A stretch of DNA of 64,000 bases from Cryptomeria japonica (Eukaryota; Streptophyta; Pinopsida; Cupressales; Cupressaceae): NCBI RefSeq assembly GCF_030272615.1, contig NC_081409.1:648242468-648306467 (forward strand), given 5' to 3'. The notes beneath the pieces were generated by a model that saw only the letters and a program-made list of their open reading frames with translations, did not search any database and was not told where the DNA came from. Position numbers and translations under genes: made by a program. This document shows, piece by piece, positions 23,532 through 36,407 of this stretch (position 1 is its first letter; the number at the start of each line of letters is the position of its first letter).

Positions 23532-25012
23532 CAATTTCGGGTTCTGGATGGCTGACTGCAGGTAGACTTTAAATGGGGAAAATGAATGAAGGTGTGAAAT
23601 GAGTGGATGAAATGGTATGAATGGTATGTACGGATGATGGAAATGAATATGAAAAGATTTTGGGAAGATCATCTTCAAGAAAATGGGAAGAACTTACAAC
23701 AAAAGATGGTTAAATCTTTTATCCATAATGGAAGAACAATTATTTTCATCCAACTTGTAATCGAGATTTAAAATCCTGAATACAAGTAAAGAGGGAAAAT
23801 GGGGAAGAACAATGCAATTCTAAAATTGCTTTACAAAGGGGAAAATCTCTCTCACAAAAACCGATTTTTGGGGAAGAACCAACCATTTACAACAAGAAAA
23901 ATGAAACAAGAAGAAAAGAAATCTTATCTTGCTCCAATCTGAAAATGCCTCTTCAACAAGATTATTAATCTTTGAAATAAGGAAGGAGAACTCTTAAAAA
24001 GAAATTAACCACATTCCAAAACCCTAGCCACGTTTTTGAAAAAAAATGCACAAAACTAAAAAATGTGGCAGCAAATGCATGAGAAATGGCATAGAAAACG
24101 GCCAAGACTCTTTCTAACCTCAACGCCTTAGTATACCAAGCCAAAACGATTCATAACATTGCTGATTTGTGGCATTCCAAATGGCAAAAAAAAGTGGTTT
24201 TTTGAAAAAACATGGCTGCTGTTATAAAGCTAAAAACCAACAATCTTAACCTACATGTGGCGTGAAAGGTGTTTGAAAACGCATGAAAATAGGGAGGAAT
24301 CCAAAACGCCTTCTATCTCCCAAAAAATCTCCACAAAAATTTGCCTAAAATCGTCAAGAAAAAAGTTTTTCCTTGCAATTCAGGTTTTTTGGAACCAATA
24401 ACAAGTTCGGAATGCATTGAAACAATGAAAATGGGGTTTTTTAGAAGATATAACAAATTTAAAATTTCACTTTTTCAACATGTTGGGCAAAATCGGGATT
24501 TTTTGGCCAAATAGCAAGTTTAAAATGTCAAAAATGCACTTTATAAGCAAAATTGGGTTTTTTGGACCAAATAGCAAGTTTAAAATTGTCACTTTATTTC
24601 ATTTCTAGGCAAAATCGGGTTTTGGAGAGAGATGTGCAAGTTTTAATTAGTTGTAAAGGGAAAATAAAATCCCTACAACAAGTTTTAATAACTTGCACAT
24701 ATGTAATAGGGGTTTAAAATCCCTTTTACATGTAAAAATCATTAAAGTAGGGGTTTTTAGACCAAACTGCAAGTTTACTTGTAATTCAGCCAAAAAATCC
24801 CTATTTTAAGTAAACAAGACTAAAAACAATAAAAAAGATTAAAAAAATAAAAGGGAAATTTAAAACAAATTACAAGTATTCATCTTTGAATAAAAGTGCA
24901 CATGTAATAAGCCAAAAATTCCCCTACAAAGACCAAAATAATGAATATCATTAAAACTTGCAGTTTGAAGAAAATTCTCCACCTGCAGTCAGGGTTTTAA
25001 AACCCGAAATTG
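23532..25012. repeat. Interval bounded by a short inverted repeat
   Basis: caatttcgggtt...gactgcaggt at 23532-23563 is matched in inverted orientation by acctgcagtc...aacccgaaattg at 24981-25012. The arms are about 32 bp with a mismatched centre and enclose roughly 1.4 kb. No flanking duplication is clear and homology does not extend outward. It could be the relic of a TIR element or the same repeat word used twice. Confidence 0.45.
24365..24640. repeat. Degenerate tandem repeat (aaatagcaagtttaaaat words)
   Basis: A loosely conserved unit of about 60-75 bp repeats three to four times. It consists of gcaaaatcgggtttttt, then ggaccaaatagcaagttt, then aaaattgtcactttt. Spacing and sequence vary, as in an old minisatellite. 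Related words (aacttgcacat, acaagtttt) continue to about 24960. Confidence 0.7.
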
Positions 25013-26555
25013 AAGGAAAGACATAGCAAACGAACCCAGAATTCGACAAAATTCGAAACGTAGTTCGAGGATGGACTAAGGATTAAGCCAGTCCAAGGAT
25101 TAGTCAAAATTTTGCCTTGGGAAGCATGCTATAGAGTAATTTTTTTCATTTTTTTACAAAAATTTTATGTAATGGTCCTTCATTTTTGAAAACAAAAATG
25201 AGGACAACAAACATTAAATAATCAAAAAAATGAAAGAGAATCGTAACATCGCACCTTGCTCACAAATGAATGGTTTCACATCCACAGTAGTAATACAATG
25301 ATGGCATCATAACATCATTGATAACACCAACATATCCAATATAAGCATAAAGTAGGGTTAGCACATAGCACAACATCATCATAAGCAAATATAAACCACA
25401 ACATGCATCTAATGAGTGCACATAGATAACCAAACACATATCCCTTCATCATAATAGTCCTGAGTATATCATCATTCATATAAAAACATATGTATCAACT
25501 TTGAATATGCAATGTCTATCATCAATCCAAAAGCATGAGAATATAAGTAAAGTCATAAGCATTTATCAAGAGTATCATAAAAGAGTGCGATATGGAAGGG
25601 TACTACATTGATTCATTCACATCAATATAACTGAGTGTTCTTCAATTGGTATGAGAGTGGGTTCCTTTAGATATAGCCCAACTTTTTGAAGAAATGCCTA
25701 AAAGAGTACATATGGCCGAGAAGGAGGGATATTGATTCTCATAAAAAAAGGCACAATTTTCTAATGGAACAAATTTTGCCTTTTAGGGCATAAGGATGGA
25801 AATGTATTTGGATGCTATAGGATATGATTTTTAAAAAGTGGTTGTAAATGGACACATATCCATTGCAACGCCTCCAACAAATTAGGTCAGAAAGAAGGAA
25901 AGTGGAAATAATGTGAAAGTCAAGAATGCAATTTTATGTGGATTATCCAAATTGGATTTCGTAAGTTATAATGAGAAAGAGGCCTGTATAATTTTGTGAT
26001 TTTTAATTTCCTAGAGGAAAAGATGCAATACTTCTTGTAAATTCATAATGAGAAACCAAATACGTGTAGTAATATCTCAACTTATAAATGTAGTTCATAG
26101 ATGCAATAATTTATTTTCATGTATGTTAATGGATGGGGGGTGGGGTAGTTTTTATTGGAAAATAGAAAAGAAATCATAGGAGATGTGAGGATCAATTAAG
26201 AGGAGAGTATCAAAAAATATTGGGAGTGAATTTTTTGCTTAATACCTAAGAGAACTGTTAATTAGAGGAAAAAATAGAGAAGAAAGTACTAAATCTTAAA
26301 TAATGGCACATGAAATTAAAATAATAAGGTCACCTCTTGGAAGGTAGGTGATTCATTTTAGAAGCTCGATTCCCTTACGTAATCTTATCATTCTAGGCCA
26401 CCCTAGGATCTCCTAGATTCATTTATAGTAGAAGGTGTCAAATGCAAGTTCTAGAAGAAATAAATTATGCACAAGGTGATTATATGACTAGAAAGGATTA
26501 AAAATTATGGGAGAAGGCTCTATGTATGCTAAGATGATTTGTATCAAGATAGGAA
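25013..26555. other. No gene recognised; A+T-rich spacer
   Basis: The ORFs are short and unremarkable on both strands. No tandem array, LTR end or RNA gene is evident up to the solo LTR whose 5-bp TSD begins at 26556. Confidence 0.55.
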
Positions 26556-26560
26556 AATAT

Positions 26561-27374
26561 TGTTGGTAATTGACACTCATTGGATTCATATGTTGTCATT
26601 GATGGCAACATGGCAACATGGAAACATGGTAACTTGGCAACAAGATTCATAAGGAAGCATACACCGACATTAGGAGGCATTCACCGGCAGACACTGACAC
26701 TGGAGTATCTAGGGTTACATCGACACCGAGACCGGCACCGACATCTAGCACTTCAGTGAAGCCGACTTTAGTTAAGGTCATTATAAATATAGATGAGATA
26801 TATTGTAATAAGGACATAGGAGACTATGTAATGCGAAGTATATGTATGTAGATCATTTGTATGCAAATGTTATATCATGCAATTATCTGTAGATAGCTTG
26901 GTAAGCATTCTTGGAGGAAAGGAGATACCGATAGAAGTGTTCAGGGTTTATGAACCGATATAGAGTCGAATTATAACCGGAACTCTTTTTGGCATAGCAG
27001 ATGCATTTTGTGAGTTCATTATTATTGTTTTATTTCAGCAAAAGCTTGTAGTCAATAAGACTCTTTTTGTGATGAACAATGTACTTTAGGGAGTGTGCCT
27101 TCCTGCATGTGCAGGCCCCCATTTTATGTAATATCCTTTCATATGGCCAGTGAACTGATATTGTGGCTCACAAATCCCACCATGGTTTTTCCTCTTTGAG
27201 GTTTTCCACGTATAAATTTTGTGTTATGGTGTTCATTTATGTGGATGGTTTATTTGCTTCAAGTTATATGTTTCTTCACTTACCGGTTTATATGTGTGTT
27301 ATAAAAGGGTGATATCATATCTTACCGACAGAACAATGATTCACCCCCCCTCTTAGTGTTCTTGGATCCCAACA
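26561..27374 (+). mobile_element. Solo LTR, 814 bp, with 5-bp TSD
   Basis: It starts TGTTGGTAATTGACAC and ends ATCCCAACA, with perfect 5-bp duplications aatat at 26556-26560 and 27375-27379. No internal region or second LTR is attached, so it arose by recombination between the two LTRs of a full element. Inside are gttgtcattgatggcaac near the start, cctgcatgtgcaggcccc, cacaaatcccacc and gattcaccccccctc near the end. All of these also occur in the LTRs of the element at 29247-35892, so the two families are related. Confidence 0.93.
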
Positions 27375-27379
27375 AATAT

Positions 27380-28735
27380 ATGAGGATAAACAAGAAAACT
27401 ATGTGGGTTTTGGAAAATCTAGAAGTTCATTTTTGTCCATATAGTTTTAGGAACTTAAAAATCATTGAAGAAATACAATAACCAATTTTTGTCTAGCAAT
27501 AAATTTAGTTGTAATCTTAAAGATACCCAAAATTACCTTGACATAAAAGAGATGATGCTTCTAAACTTATGCACCATTAACATCCTATGCATAATATGGT
27601 AAACTATGTAATTTATATAATGTAATGTAAATCTAATATATGGAAAATTTTATAATTTATTTCACTAAATAAAATATTTGAGTAAAGGTTTTTGTGATAG
27701 TAAATTCAATAGATATCAATGTTATATTTCAAATAGAATTAGTTATAGCATCTCATAATTAAAAAAAAAAATAATATGGTTTTATTTTGAAAGGCACTAA
27801 AGGGTATACATGGTTAAAATCTCTCATGATTTGATATTTAAAAATAATTGCTAATGGATTAAAACTTAATGTGCCAATAGAAATTACATTTGGAAGTGGA
27901 GAATTTGCAAAAGAGGATGACACATTTAGAAAAATCATGCAAGTAAGAACTTCAATATTATTTTTAAATTTTTTAAATTTATGGTGTAGATTTAAGAATA
28001 TGAAAAATATTTTTATGTAGTTTAAAAATAAGAAATATTAGTCTTATGATGCAGACATATGATTGGTGAAGATTTGGAATTATTAAACTTTAAGGAGTTA
28101 CAACGTCTTGAGAAGCAAGTAAGTTTGGGTGCTAGGAAGATACATTCCAAAAAGGTAATGATAACAATATTTAAATTTTTATGATTTTTCACAGTGTTTC
28201 TTAAATATGATTTTAGTGTTACATTTACTTTTATTAATTTTCTGTAACTTTTGATTAGTATTATAAAAATCTCTAAATGAATGTTTCTCTCCATAGGAAA
28301 AAGTATTGAAAATATTAAACAAACTTCAAGTATGATTCATTCATTGGTTCCAATCAAAATTACATTATCTTATTGAGATCATGCTATGTGAACATTGCAA
28401 GATAAAACGTCACAAGAGTATGCTCGTTCTATAGAAATGAAGGTAGAATATATATATTTTTTTTAATAAAGTATTATACTTTATTATGAAATTATCATTT
28501 TTTATTAATTAAGTAGACAAACACCTTCTAGATTGTCTAAAAAATTGTGCATGTCTTCATATTTCATAGTACAACTAGATGTGATTAAACATAAATTTTT
28601 GGGCCTCTTGTGATCTTATATGATAGCATATAGTTATTTCCTTGCTAGATGCTTTATCTTACAACTTTTTCCATTATTTTGACTACTAAATTGAAGAGAT
28701 TACTTTGGTAAGATTAAATTTTTAATACTTCCTAG
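27380..28735. other. No gene recognised; very A+T-rich spacer
   Basis: A+T content is extreme, with many poly-A/T runs and only short frames. No domain, LTR boundary or array can be supported. Confidence 0.55.
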
Positions 28736-29246
28736 TGTTAATCACATAGACATACTAAGAGGGGGTTGAATGAATATTGTCAATCCCAGATTACTTCAAC
28801 ATTAATTATCATTAATAACTTACTGAAACATCACAACTAGTCTCAATTCCAATTCATCAATAGTACCATTTACTAGTATTTCCTTAATCATTAAGCAATT
28901 TAAAAAATGATGAACATGAACACATGTTCACATAAGGAACACCAATTTTACATGGAAACCCAAAAGGGAAAAACCATGGTGAGAATAGGTCCTTGGATTT
29001 ACTATCGAAATCCAATCTCACAAAAGATACGTGTTTAAATGATTTATAATATTATGTAGGCACTAACCTACTGGAGACATCAATCCCAATTATATTTGCA
29101 AGCACCAACATACGAAAGACACCAATCCCCTAATTCAAGATCTCAGCACAAACACAACATATGAGACACCAATCTATTATCTCAAATACATGAGGATATA
29201 CCAAATATATGCTATGTTGACCTTCAAGTCTAAATGCTCAACATAT

Positions 29247-30046
29247 TGTTGGCATTCTACACTCTTATGAGAATAGTTGATGTTGTCATTGATGGCAACC
29301 AACTGGAAACAAACTGGCAATCACCTGGCAACCCACTGGCAGTTATTGGCACCGACAACAAACTTCTACATCCACCGGCAGGCACTTCACCAGTAGCGGT
29401 GACAATGCATATCGGAACTCAAGCTGACATGGAATAAACTTTTGTTTATTGTTTTATAATGTAATTATCTCTTGTAAAAGCTGACATGGCATATTGTAAA
29501 AGACTCATATATGTATGAGATCTTTTAGGTCATTTTGATGATGTGAGAGAAAGGACAGATGATATTTTTGTATAAGGTGATATAGTTGACAGCGAAGGTT
29601 TTGGTTATAGACTAAGCTTAAATCAGTACGGAACTTGGCATAGTTGATGCTGATCTGAAGCAGTACATTGTATTGGATTTTGACAATCCATTTTGTAAGT
29701 CAGTGAGACTTCCATTTTGTAGTTGAGTAGTGAGCTCTAGGTTGCTAGCCTTCCTGCATGTGCTGGCCCCTCATTGTAAGTAATATTTATTCATTGGCTA
29801 GTGAGTGAATATTGTGGGTCACAAATCCCACCGAGGTTTTTCCCACACCTGGTTTCCTCGTTAATATCTTGTGTTATGGTGTGTTCTCTATTCTATCTCT
29901 GTTATTCTTATTTGTTGCATTAATTCTCATTTACCGGTACGCTGTTTTGGGATACAAAGTTCCTAATAAGTTTAAATATTCTCCTAACCGGTTAGACACT
30001 GATTCACCCCCCGTCTCAGTGTCTTTGGGACTCATTGATTCTAACA
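29247..30046 (+). repeat. 5' LTR of the 29247-35892 element
   Basis: An 800-bp TG...CA repeat containing gttgtcattgatggcaac near its start and gattcaccccccgtctcag near its end. An open frame that crosses its right part into the internal region is fortuitous upstream of the Gag ATG at 30118. Confidence 0.93.
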
Positions 30047-30117
30047 ATTGGTATCAGATCTTGGTCCTCTATTTTCAAAAGCCTAACAACTTGAGGAAGA
30101 TTCTAACACCGGTACAG

Positions 30118-31134
30118 ATGGAGAACTTAAGAAAACAATTGGAAGGAGCTCTTGTAGATTATGATGCAGAGAAATTGAAGAATATCAAACTTGAAGATGA
30201 TATAAGAACTGCACAGGAATTCATTAAAGGACTTCAGGAGAACTTTGCTATAGCACAAAATGAAAGGAAAGAACTTCATGAGAAGATGCAAAAAGATGAT
30301 GATGAAAAGGAAACTCTTAGAGAACTTGCAAACAAGTTGAGATAAGAAAATAGTAATATGAAGAATGAAATGCAAGATATGACTATGAGGTTATGTAAAG
30401 ATATTGAAGACAGGAAGAAGAATGAAGAAGACTTGACTATAAGACTCAATGATGCTAGAAATGAAAATCTAAGACTTAGTCATGAAAATGATATGCTAAA
30501 GACAGATCTGATTCACATGCAACATGATAAAATTGAGCTTATGAGACAAAAGACAAATTCTGTAAAATGAGTTGGCTACTGCAAATAAACACAAAGACAA
30601 ATTCAAGAAAAGTTCAAAGGAGCTTGATGACATGCTGAAAAGTTAGAAACCTATTCGAGATACTAATGGACTTGGATTTGAAGTTGGAGAAAGTTCTGGT
30701 ACTACAAACAATCTAGATCAGAACAAACCGGTAAGACAACCTAATGCTTATAAGTTTAATGGTAAATGTTTCAATTGTAACAAATATGGTCATAGAGCAA
30801 ATCAGTGTAGATTCAGAAATAATCAGAATATTAATGCACCCACCGGTGTTCCAAATGCAACAAAGTTGGTCATAATTCAGAAAATTGTAGAATGAATGTG
30901 AAATGCTATGTTTGTGGAAGATATGGACATTTATCTAATCAATGCAGAACACAAACCAGCGTAGGACATGGAAAGGCTATTCAGAGGAATAATGTGACTT
31001 GTTATGCTTGTAACAAAATTGGACATATTGCTAAATTTTGTAGAAGCAAGACTTCATTGGCAAACAATAAAGGATCCAGTTTAAAAGCCAAAGAAAAGGT
31101 AGATGAGGTAAAGCAAGAATTTTCAAAACACTGA
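30118..31134 (+). pseudogene. Gag-like protein: long coiled coil plus four CCHC zinc knuckles
   Basis: The likely start is the ATG at 30118, 58 bases after the primer-binding site. The first ~150 codons are a highly charged heptad-like helix rich in Glu, Lys, Leu and Asn, with one stop at 30343. A frameshift follows near 30570, then four CX2CX4HX4C knuckles: CFNCNKYGHRANQC (30767-30808), CSKCNKVGHNSENC (30847-30888), CYVCGRYGHLSNQC (30904-30945) and CYACNKIGHIAKFC (31000-31041). A second frameshift separates the first knuckle from the other three. Knuckles of this kind bind RNA during packaging. Gag proteins of LTR elements usually carry one or two, so four is unusual. No capsid-fold Gag domain is obvious; the coiled coil may provide assembly. 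Confidence 0.8.
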
Positions 31135-31574
31135 ATTAAAAAGAGAGATCAGATATTGATGAAACTATCTCTATACTATTAGAACAGAGTAATCCTCCAT
31201 CGACAGGAGATTCTTCATCCAACTAAGAAGAAACCCTTTGGGGGTATTGCAACAAGTTGAAAATCATGTAGATTACCCTTCGTTGATGGTGAGAAGATAG
31301 ATTTCTTCCTTACCGGGAGATGTGTTAAGTTTTCACTTAACTAGAAAGCATTTAATGAGGTGGGTGGAAGAAATATCATTATAAATCAGCTGATTTCCCT
31401 CATTTTTTACTCACTGAACATTCAAATTAGCAGAGAGCACGAAAACTGAGCGAAGGTATTCAAGGCGAAGGTGCAGAGTGATTTCTTCAGCCATTTGGAA
31501 TACTTTCAAGTAGTAAAAGGTATTTTTCAATAGCCTCTTCTTCTCCTCCCGAGTTTATTCCAAACCCTACCATT

Positions 31575-34500
31575 GTGGAAAATGTGAAATGCCCTAGGCC
31601 CGTATTTAAGATAATTCCCGAAATTGCTAAGCAAGATGACTTAATAGGGGCATTTTCAAAAACTCCTAAAGGTGTAGCATTTGTAGAAGACCATAGGATT
31701 TATATACATTGCAATATAGAAGAACAAGGTTCTGAGGAACTAATGAAAATGTTAACTAAGGTAATTTGTGATGTACATGGTGCTATTAAACCCGAACACA
31801 AAATTGTGGAAACTCTAGGTTTTATGGAAATTCTGAATATCCCTCAATTTCTAGAGGAAGTAGTAAGGATTGTATTAAGTAGAGCACATGGATAATTCTT
31901 ATGGTTGGATTTTGTTTGCAAAATAACCGAGCAAGCAATTAGGGCAGTAATTGGTTTACCCTCAACCGGCAGCAGACCTGATAAAAGAAAGAAGATTTCC
32001 AATAACAAAGAGATAAGCCTAACCGGAGCAACATCTGACAATAGATCACTGTGAGTAGATGATATTAAGGACATTAATGTGAGATTTGTAAGTATGGTGC
32101 TTTACAAGGCAACACATACTAATAGACTCAACTTTGTTTCTAGTCTCTGTATACACAGTGCTTATGAGATGATAAACTACAATGCAGTGATAGATGTGTG
32201 TGAATGGCTCAAAGATAAGCTTATTGACAATTTGAAAAAGATCAAAGGAGATAAGAAAGGTACATTCTGCTTTGGAAATCTTGTGGTATGGTTAATGTTG
32301 TATTTCACTAAAGAGATCCCCGGTACAGGATCTAAAGACTTTGGTTATGATATATCGGTAGGAAAGCAACTACAGGAAGCTTTTACCGGCATGGGAACTG
32401 CTAGAGACAAAAACATTAAAGACTACTTTAAAACTTTCCAAGCTAAGATGAGAACTAGAGAAAGGTTACCACAGAGTGTAGTAGACAAATATGACAAAGA
32501 GATCTATTTTTTTATCAAAAGAGATGAGACATGGATGGAGGCAGTACTCCCTAGGACTATTTGGGTCACCGAAATGGGATATGAAGTAGATCTTACCATT
32601 TTGGAGACATATGCTAAAGCTTTACTAGAAGCACCGAGAGAACCATCAGAAAAAGTCTTTGGTAGTGTTGAGACTATTGAAGGAGATGTAAATTTGTTGA
32701 AGAAAAGAGAAAAATTCATTAGAGATGCTTCTAAGAAAGTGAAGGAAATCAAAGAAAATGTCATGAACCTTAGTGGCATATCAGCTAGTGAGCTTGAAGG
32801 ACTTCAACCGGAGGCACATATTTCACCAGTTGACACATCTTCTGGAACAGACAGTGAGAAGGCAACAGAGTTTAAAAGAGTTGAAAGGAGGAAGAGAAAA
32901 CCTTCACCGGGACCCTCTCCTTCACGTAAGAGAGCAAGGACTCCGAGAAAGAAACAATAGGCAGTAAGGGGACCACCCAAGAAACTGACACCAAAGAAGA
33001 AACAACAACTTGTTACCCCTTCTTTGAATGATTTTTTGAATGAGATAACTGATGATGGAAATTTGGCTAATGTACACAAAGTCTATAATACATTTAATTG
33101 ATTCTGATAGGGAAAGCATTGAGAACAGTACTATCTTACACTTGGACATATATAAAAAGGTTTTAATTGAAGTTGTGGATGATTTACCTAATGAACTATA
33201 TAGAAGATTGGAAGCAAAAAGGATAGCAGTGATGGAATTAGACAAGAAACTGAAAGTTGAAAAACTTCTAGCTGTACGTCCTGTTAATTCAAAAGAAGAA
33301 ATTGATGAACTGATTTATGAGGCTAACCGATCCATTTTTGCCAGTGGGCACCGACAAGTAAGCTTAATGGTAGGAAGAGTAAAAGAGATTGTAGATGAGA
33401 CTGCAGGTAATTGGGATATATTTTTTGTGGAGAAGGAAAAGCAAGAGGAAAAGAAATGACCAAAAAAGACATTTAAAGTGTATCAGAAGGACAAGGACAA
33501 GGGCAAAGGAAAAATTGGTGGAATTCCAAACATCAAGATTACTGACAATCTACTGCCACCACCTTTGGATACCACATCGATACACACAGATGATCTACCA
33601 GTTATTGGCACTGAAGGTATTACACATGATGATACAAATCTTGAATATGAGATACTCTTTACCATGAATGTGGATACTCAGGAAGTAGATATTGTTATGG
33701 ATAAGGATAGTTTAGAGGTTAAGGAAGACAATGTTGACAGTGGCAACATGGCAAAAAAACTGGTACAAACTGTTGAAGTTGAGATCCCAACCCAAACAGA
33801 GCAACTGCCAGAAACTGGAAAACCTATTGAAGGTAAAGATGCTGGCACAAGGCCACCGGAGACAGAGATACCGATAGTTGAACTTTCAGGAAAACAATCT
33901 GAGGCAGAGGTACACATTGAAACAGAGAAACCGACAATCACTAAGACATTAAAATAGTTTGAGAAACCTTTGCAGGTTGATATGCAAACCTAGACTGATC
34001 CACCAGAGGAAAATGCAAGTAAAATGGTTACAACTGATGGAAGCACAAAGGTAATATAGGTAATTGGTCAAACATCTGACATATCTACAAGTGAATTCAG
34101 ACCTACCAATGTTACAGAGGTACTTTTGGATTCAGTCAAGAAGATAACAAATTGCAATGCATTGGCCTACAAGGCAATTGATAACATTGTTCCTATTATT
34201 AAATTGATTGCACCAAATTGTAACATAGATCATATTAAGGATTCTTTAGGTAAATTGGACACATTGTCCAAATTTATTGTTGACAATGTAATAACCATTG
34301 ATAAAGTGAATGAGGACACAATAAAGGAGAGAGTTGAAAAAGTGCAGGACAAATTCTTTGAAGACACCATAAAGAAGTGTACAAAACACTTGAATACATT
34401 ATTACCGACAGCTAACTCTACAATTTTGGAGTACAAAGAGCTTCATAGGGAAACATGCAAACCTCACCTTTTGACAGTGGACATAGATAAGGAGATCAGT

Positions 34501-34872
34501 AGAACACAAAAATAAATCGATGACATAGCTGATAACATAATTGGTTCATCTAGATATATATCAGATTTTGAGTAGGAAATGGCAGGTTTTGAAGAAAAAT
34601 TAGAGAAACTTGAGAAAGAAAAGGCAAGGATAGGGTCTGATGCCCGAGAACTTAAAAATAAACTTGGTCCCAAGTTGGACAATCTTAGTTCTCAAAGAAT
34701 AGAAATATCTAAGGCATTACTTCAGGGAGAGCGATCACCGGAAGATCACATGCACTATCTCACCGACATGATCCAACAAACTAAGGCAACCTTGAATGAC
34801 AGCAAAAGGTTTATGCAGAGTTTAAATCTAGTTTTGGCAGATATTTTTCAGATTGTAACCAATCGGTTATAG
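31575..34872 (+). pseudogene. Decayed ~1,100-codon ORF of unknown function in the pol position
   Basis: Open segments in one frame (31575-31895 and 32079-32960), then in the next frame (33052-33459, 33478-33957, 34126-34515, 34579-34872), read as one protein broken by about five stops and one frameshift near 32960-33050. The first part contains a globular region of mixed helices, including a WLDFVCKITEQAIRAVIGLP segment. It ends in a basic Ser/Pro/Arg/Lys stretch (PSPGPSPSRKRARTPRKKQ, about 32900-32957) resembling a nuclear-localisation or nucleic-acid-binding tail. The middle is Pro/Thr/Glu-rich (33700-33950). The last part is helical and charged, probably coiled coil (34126-34850). No protease, RT, RNase H or integrase motif is present. 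It ends ~200 bases before the polypurine tract. I do not recognise the family. Confidence 0.6.
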
Positions 34873-35085
34873 ACTTTGAGGTGAAATTTTTGCACTCGTT
34901 TGACTATTTTTGACAACCTTTGTCATTGATGTCAAAGGGGGAGTAGTGGAGAGAAAAATGCTTATTCAGAGAAGATCATTTTCTCAGGGTGAGCACATCT
35001 TTTTGGAACCTTTTTGGACTTCAGTTTTTGGAACAGTTTTTGGATTTTTCTCATGAGTGTTGCCATCAATGCCAAAGGGGGAGAT

Positions 35086-35892
35086 TGTTGTCATTCTACA
35101 CTCTTATGAGAATAGTTGATGTTGTCATTGATGGCAACCAGTTGGAAACCAACTGGCAATCACCTGGCAACCCACCAGCAGTTATCGGCACCAACAATAG
35201 ACTTCTACATCCACTGGCAAGCACTTCAACGGCAATGGCAACAATGCATACTGACACTCAAGCGAACATGGAATAAACTTTTGTTTATTATTTTATAATG
35301 TAATTATCTCTTGTAAAATCCGACATGGCATATTGTAAAAGACTCATATATTTATGATATCTTATAGGTCATTTTGATGATGTGAGAGAAAGGACGGATG
35401 ATATTTTTGTATAAGGTGATATTGTTGATAGCGAAGGTTTTGGTTATAGACTGAGCTTAAATTGGTATTAAACCTGGCATAGTTGATATTGATCTGAAGC
35501 AGTACATTGTATTTGATTTTGATAATCCATTTTGTAAGTTAGTGAGACTTCCATTTTGTAGTTGAGCAGTGAGCTCTAGGCTGCTAGCCTTCCCGCATGT
35601 GTAGGCCCCTCATTGTAAGTAATATTTATTCATTGGCCAGTGGGTGAATATTGTGGGTCACAAATCCCATCGAGGTTTTTCCCACACCAGGTTTCCTTGT
35701 TAATATATTTTGTTATGGTATGTTCTCTATTCTGCCTCTGTTATTCTTATTTGCTGCATTAATTCTCATTTACCGATACACTGTTTTGGGATACAAAGTT
35801 CCTAATAAGTTTAAATATTCTCCTAACCGGTTAGACACTGATTCACCCCCCTCCCCCTCTCAGTGTCTTTGGGACTATCATTGATTCTAACA
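35086..35892 (+). repeat. 3' LTR of the 29247-35892 element
   Basis: It begins TGTTGTCATTCTACAC just after caaagggggagat and ends CTAACA, immediately before the second TSD copy catat. It aligns to the 5' LTR along its length with many substitutions and a few short indels. Confidence 0.93.
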
Positions 35893-36407
35893 CATATTAT
35901 CTTATTTGCTTCAAAACACCTTCACACTATGCATTAAATCTTTAAATAAGCCCACATATTGAATAAACAATTTGAAAAACTTTTGCCAGTTATAACTTTT
36001 ACTCATGGATAATCATTGATATGCACTCTACTAACTACATTGGAGTGAATTTGATTAGTAACATATATGTATCCCAATGATAATTACTATTTTATATCAA
36101 CCTAGACGACATTTAAAAATATTTGTAAGTGAATCACATGCAAATATCTCAATCAAAGGTGTAGTCAGCTAGGTCCTAAAGCCCATACATTACTCTAGTA
36201 GTGGGAATACATGGTGTGTTATCCAATAATTACTATACTATCCCCAATGAACATCAAAATACTTGATCCAATTGATGTAAAGTGGAATACTTATGGTGCA
36301 TATATTTAAAAAACCAAAACAAACTAAGAACATGTTTCAGTGAAAACTGGTAGAATGCAGTACAAAATAACTTTTTAGTGAAAACATAACAAAGTCTAAG
36401 AGAAGAC

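Larger units (their letters stand above)
29247..35892 (+). mobile_element. Complete non-autonomous LTR retrotransposon (LARD-like), TSD catat
   Basis: The 5' LTR (29247-30046) and 3' LTR (35086-35892) both start TGTTG and end CTAACA, and the whole element is flanked by perfect 5-bp duplications catat (29242-29246 and 35893-35897). A primer-binding site TGGTATCAGATC (30049-30060, one change from the initiator-Met consensus) and a polypurine tract aaagggggaga (35074-35084) are in place. The internal region encodes a coiled-coil/zinc-knuckle Gag and a long unidentified ORF, but no protease, RT, RNase H or integrase is recognisable. The LTRs differ by several percent overall and over 10% in the first 200 bp, so the insertion is old. 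It sits in an older minus-strand LTR. Confidence 0.93.
28736..36102 (-). mobile_element. Minus-strand LTR remnant split by the 29247-35892 element
   Basis: Reading the plus strand, TGTTAATCACATAGACATACTAAGAGGGGG at 28736 is the reverse complement of a typical LTR end here (cccccctcttagt...). Words such as gggaaaaaccatgg at 28970 also match, in reverse, the U5 region of the other LTRs. The sequence stops at 29246 and resumes at 35898 after the younger element. The right end is uncertain: ttatatca at 36101 gives a TG...CA LTR of about 0.7 kb, and cctag occurs at both borders but with an offset of one base. Confidence 0.45.
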
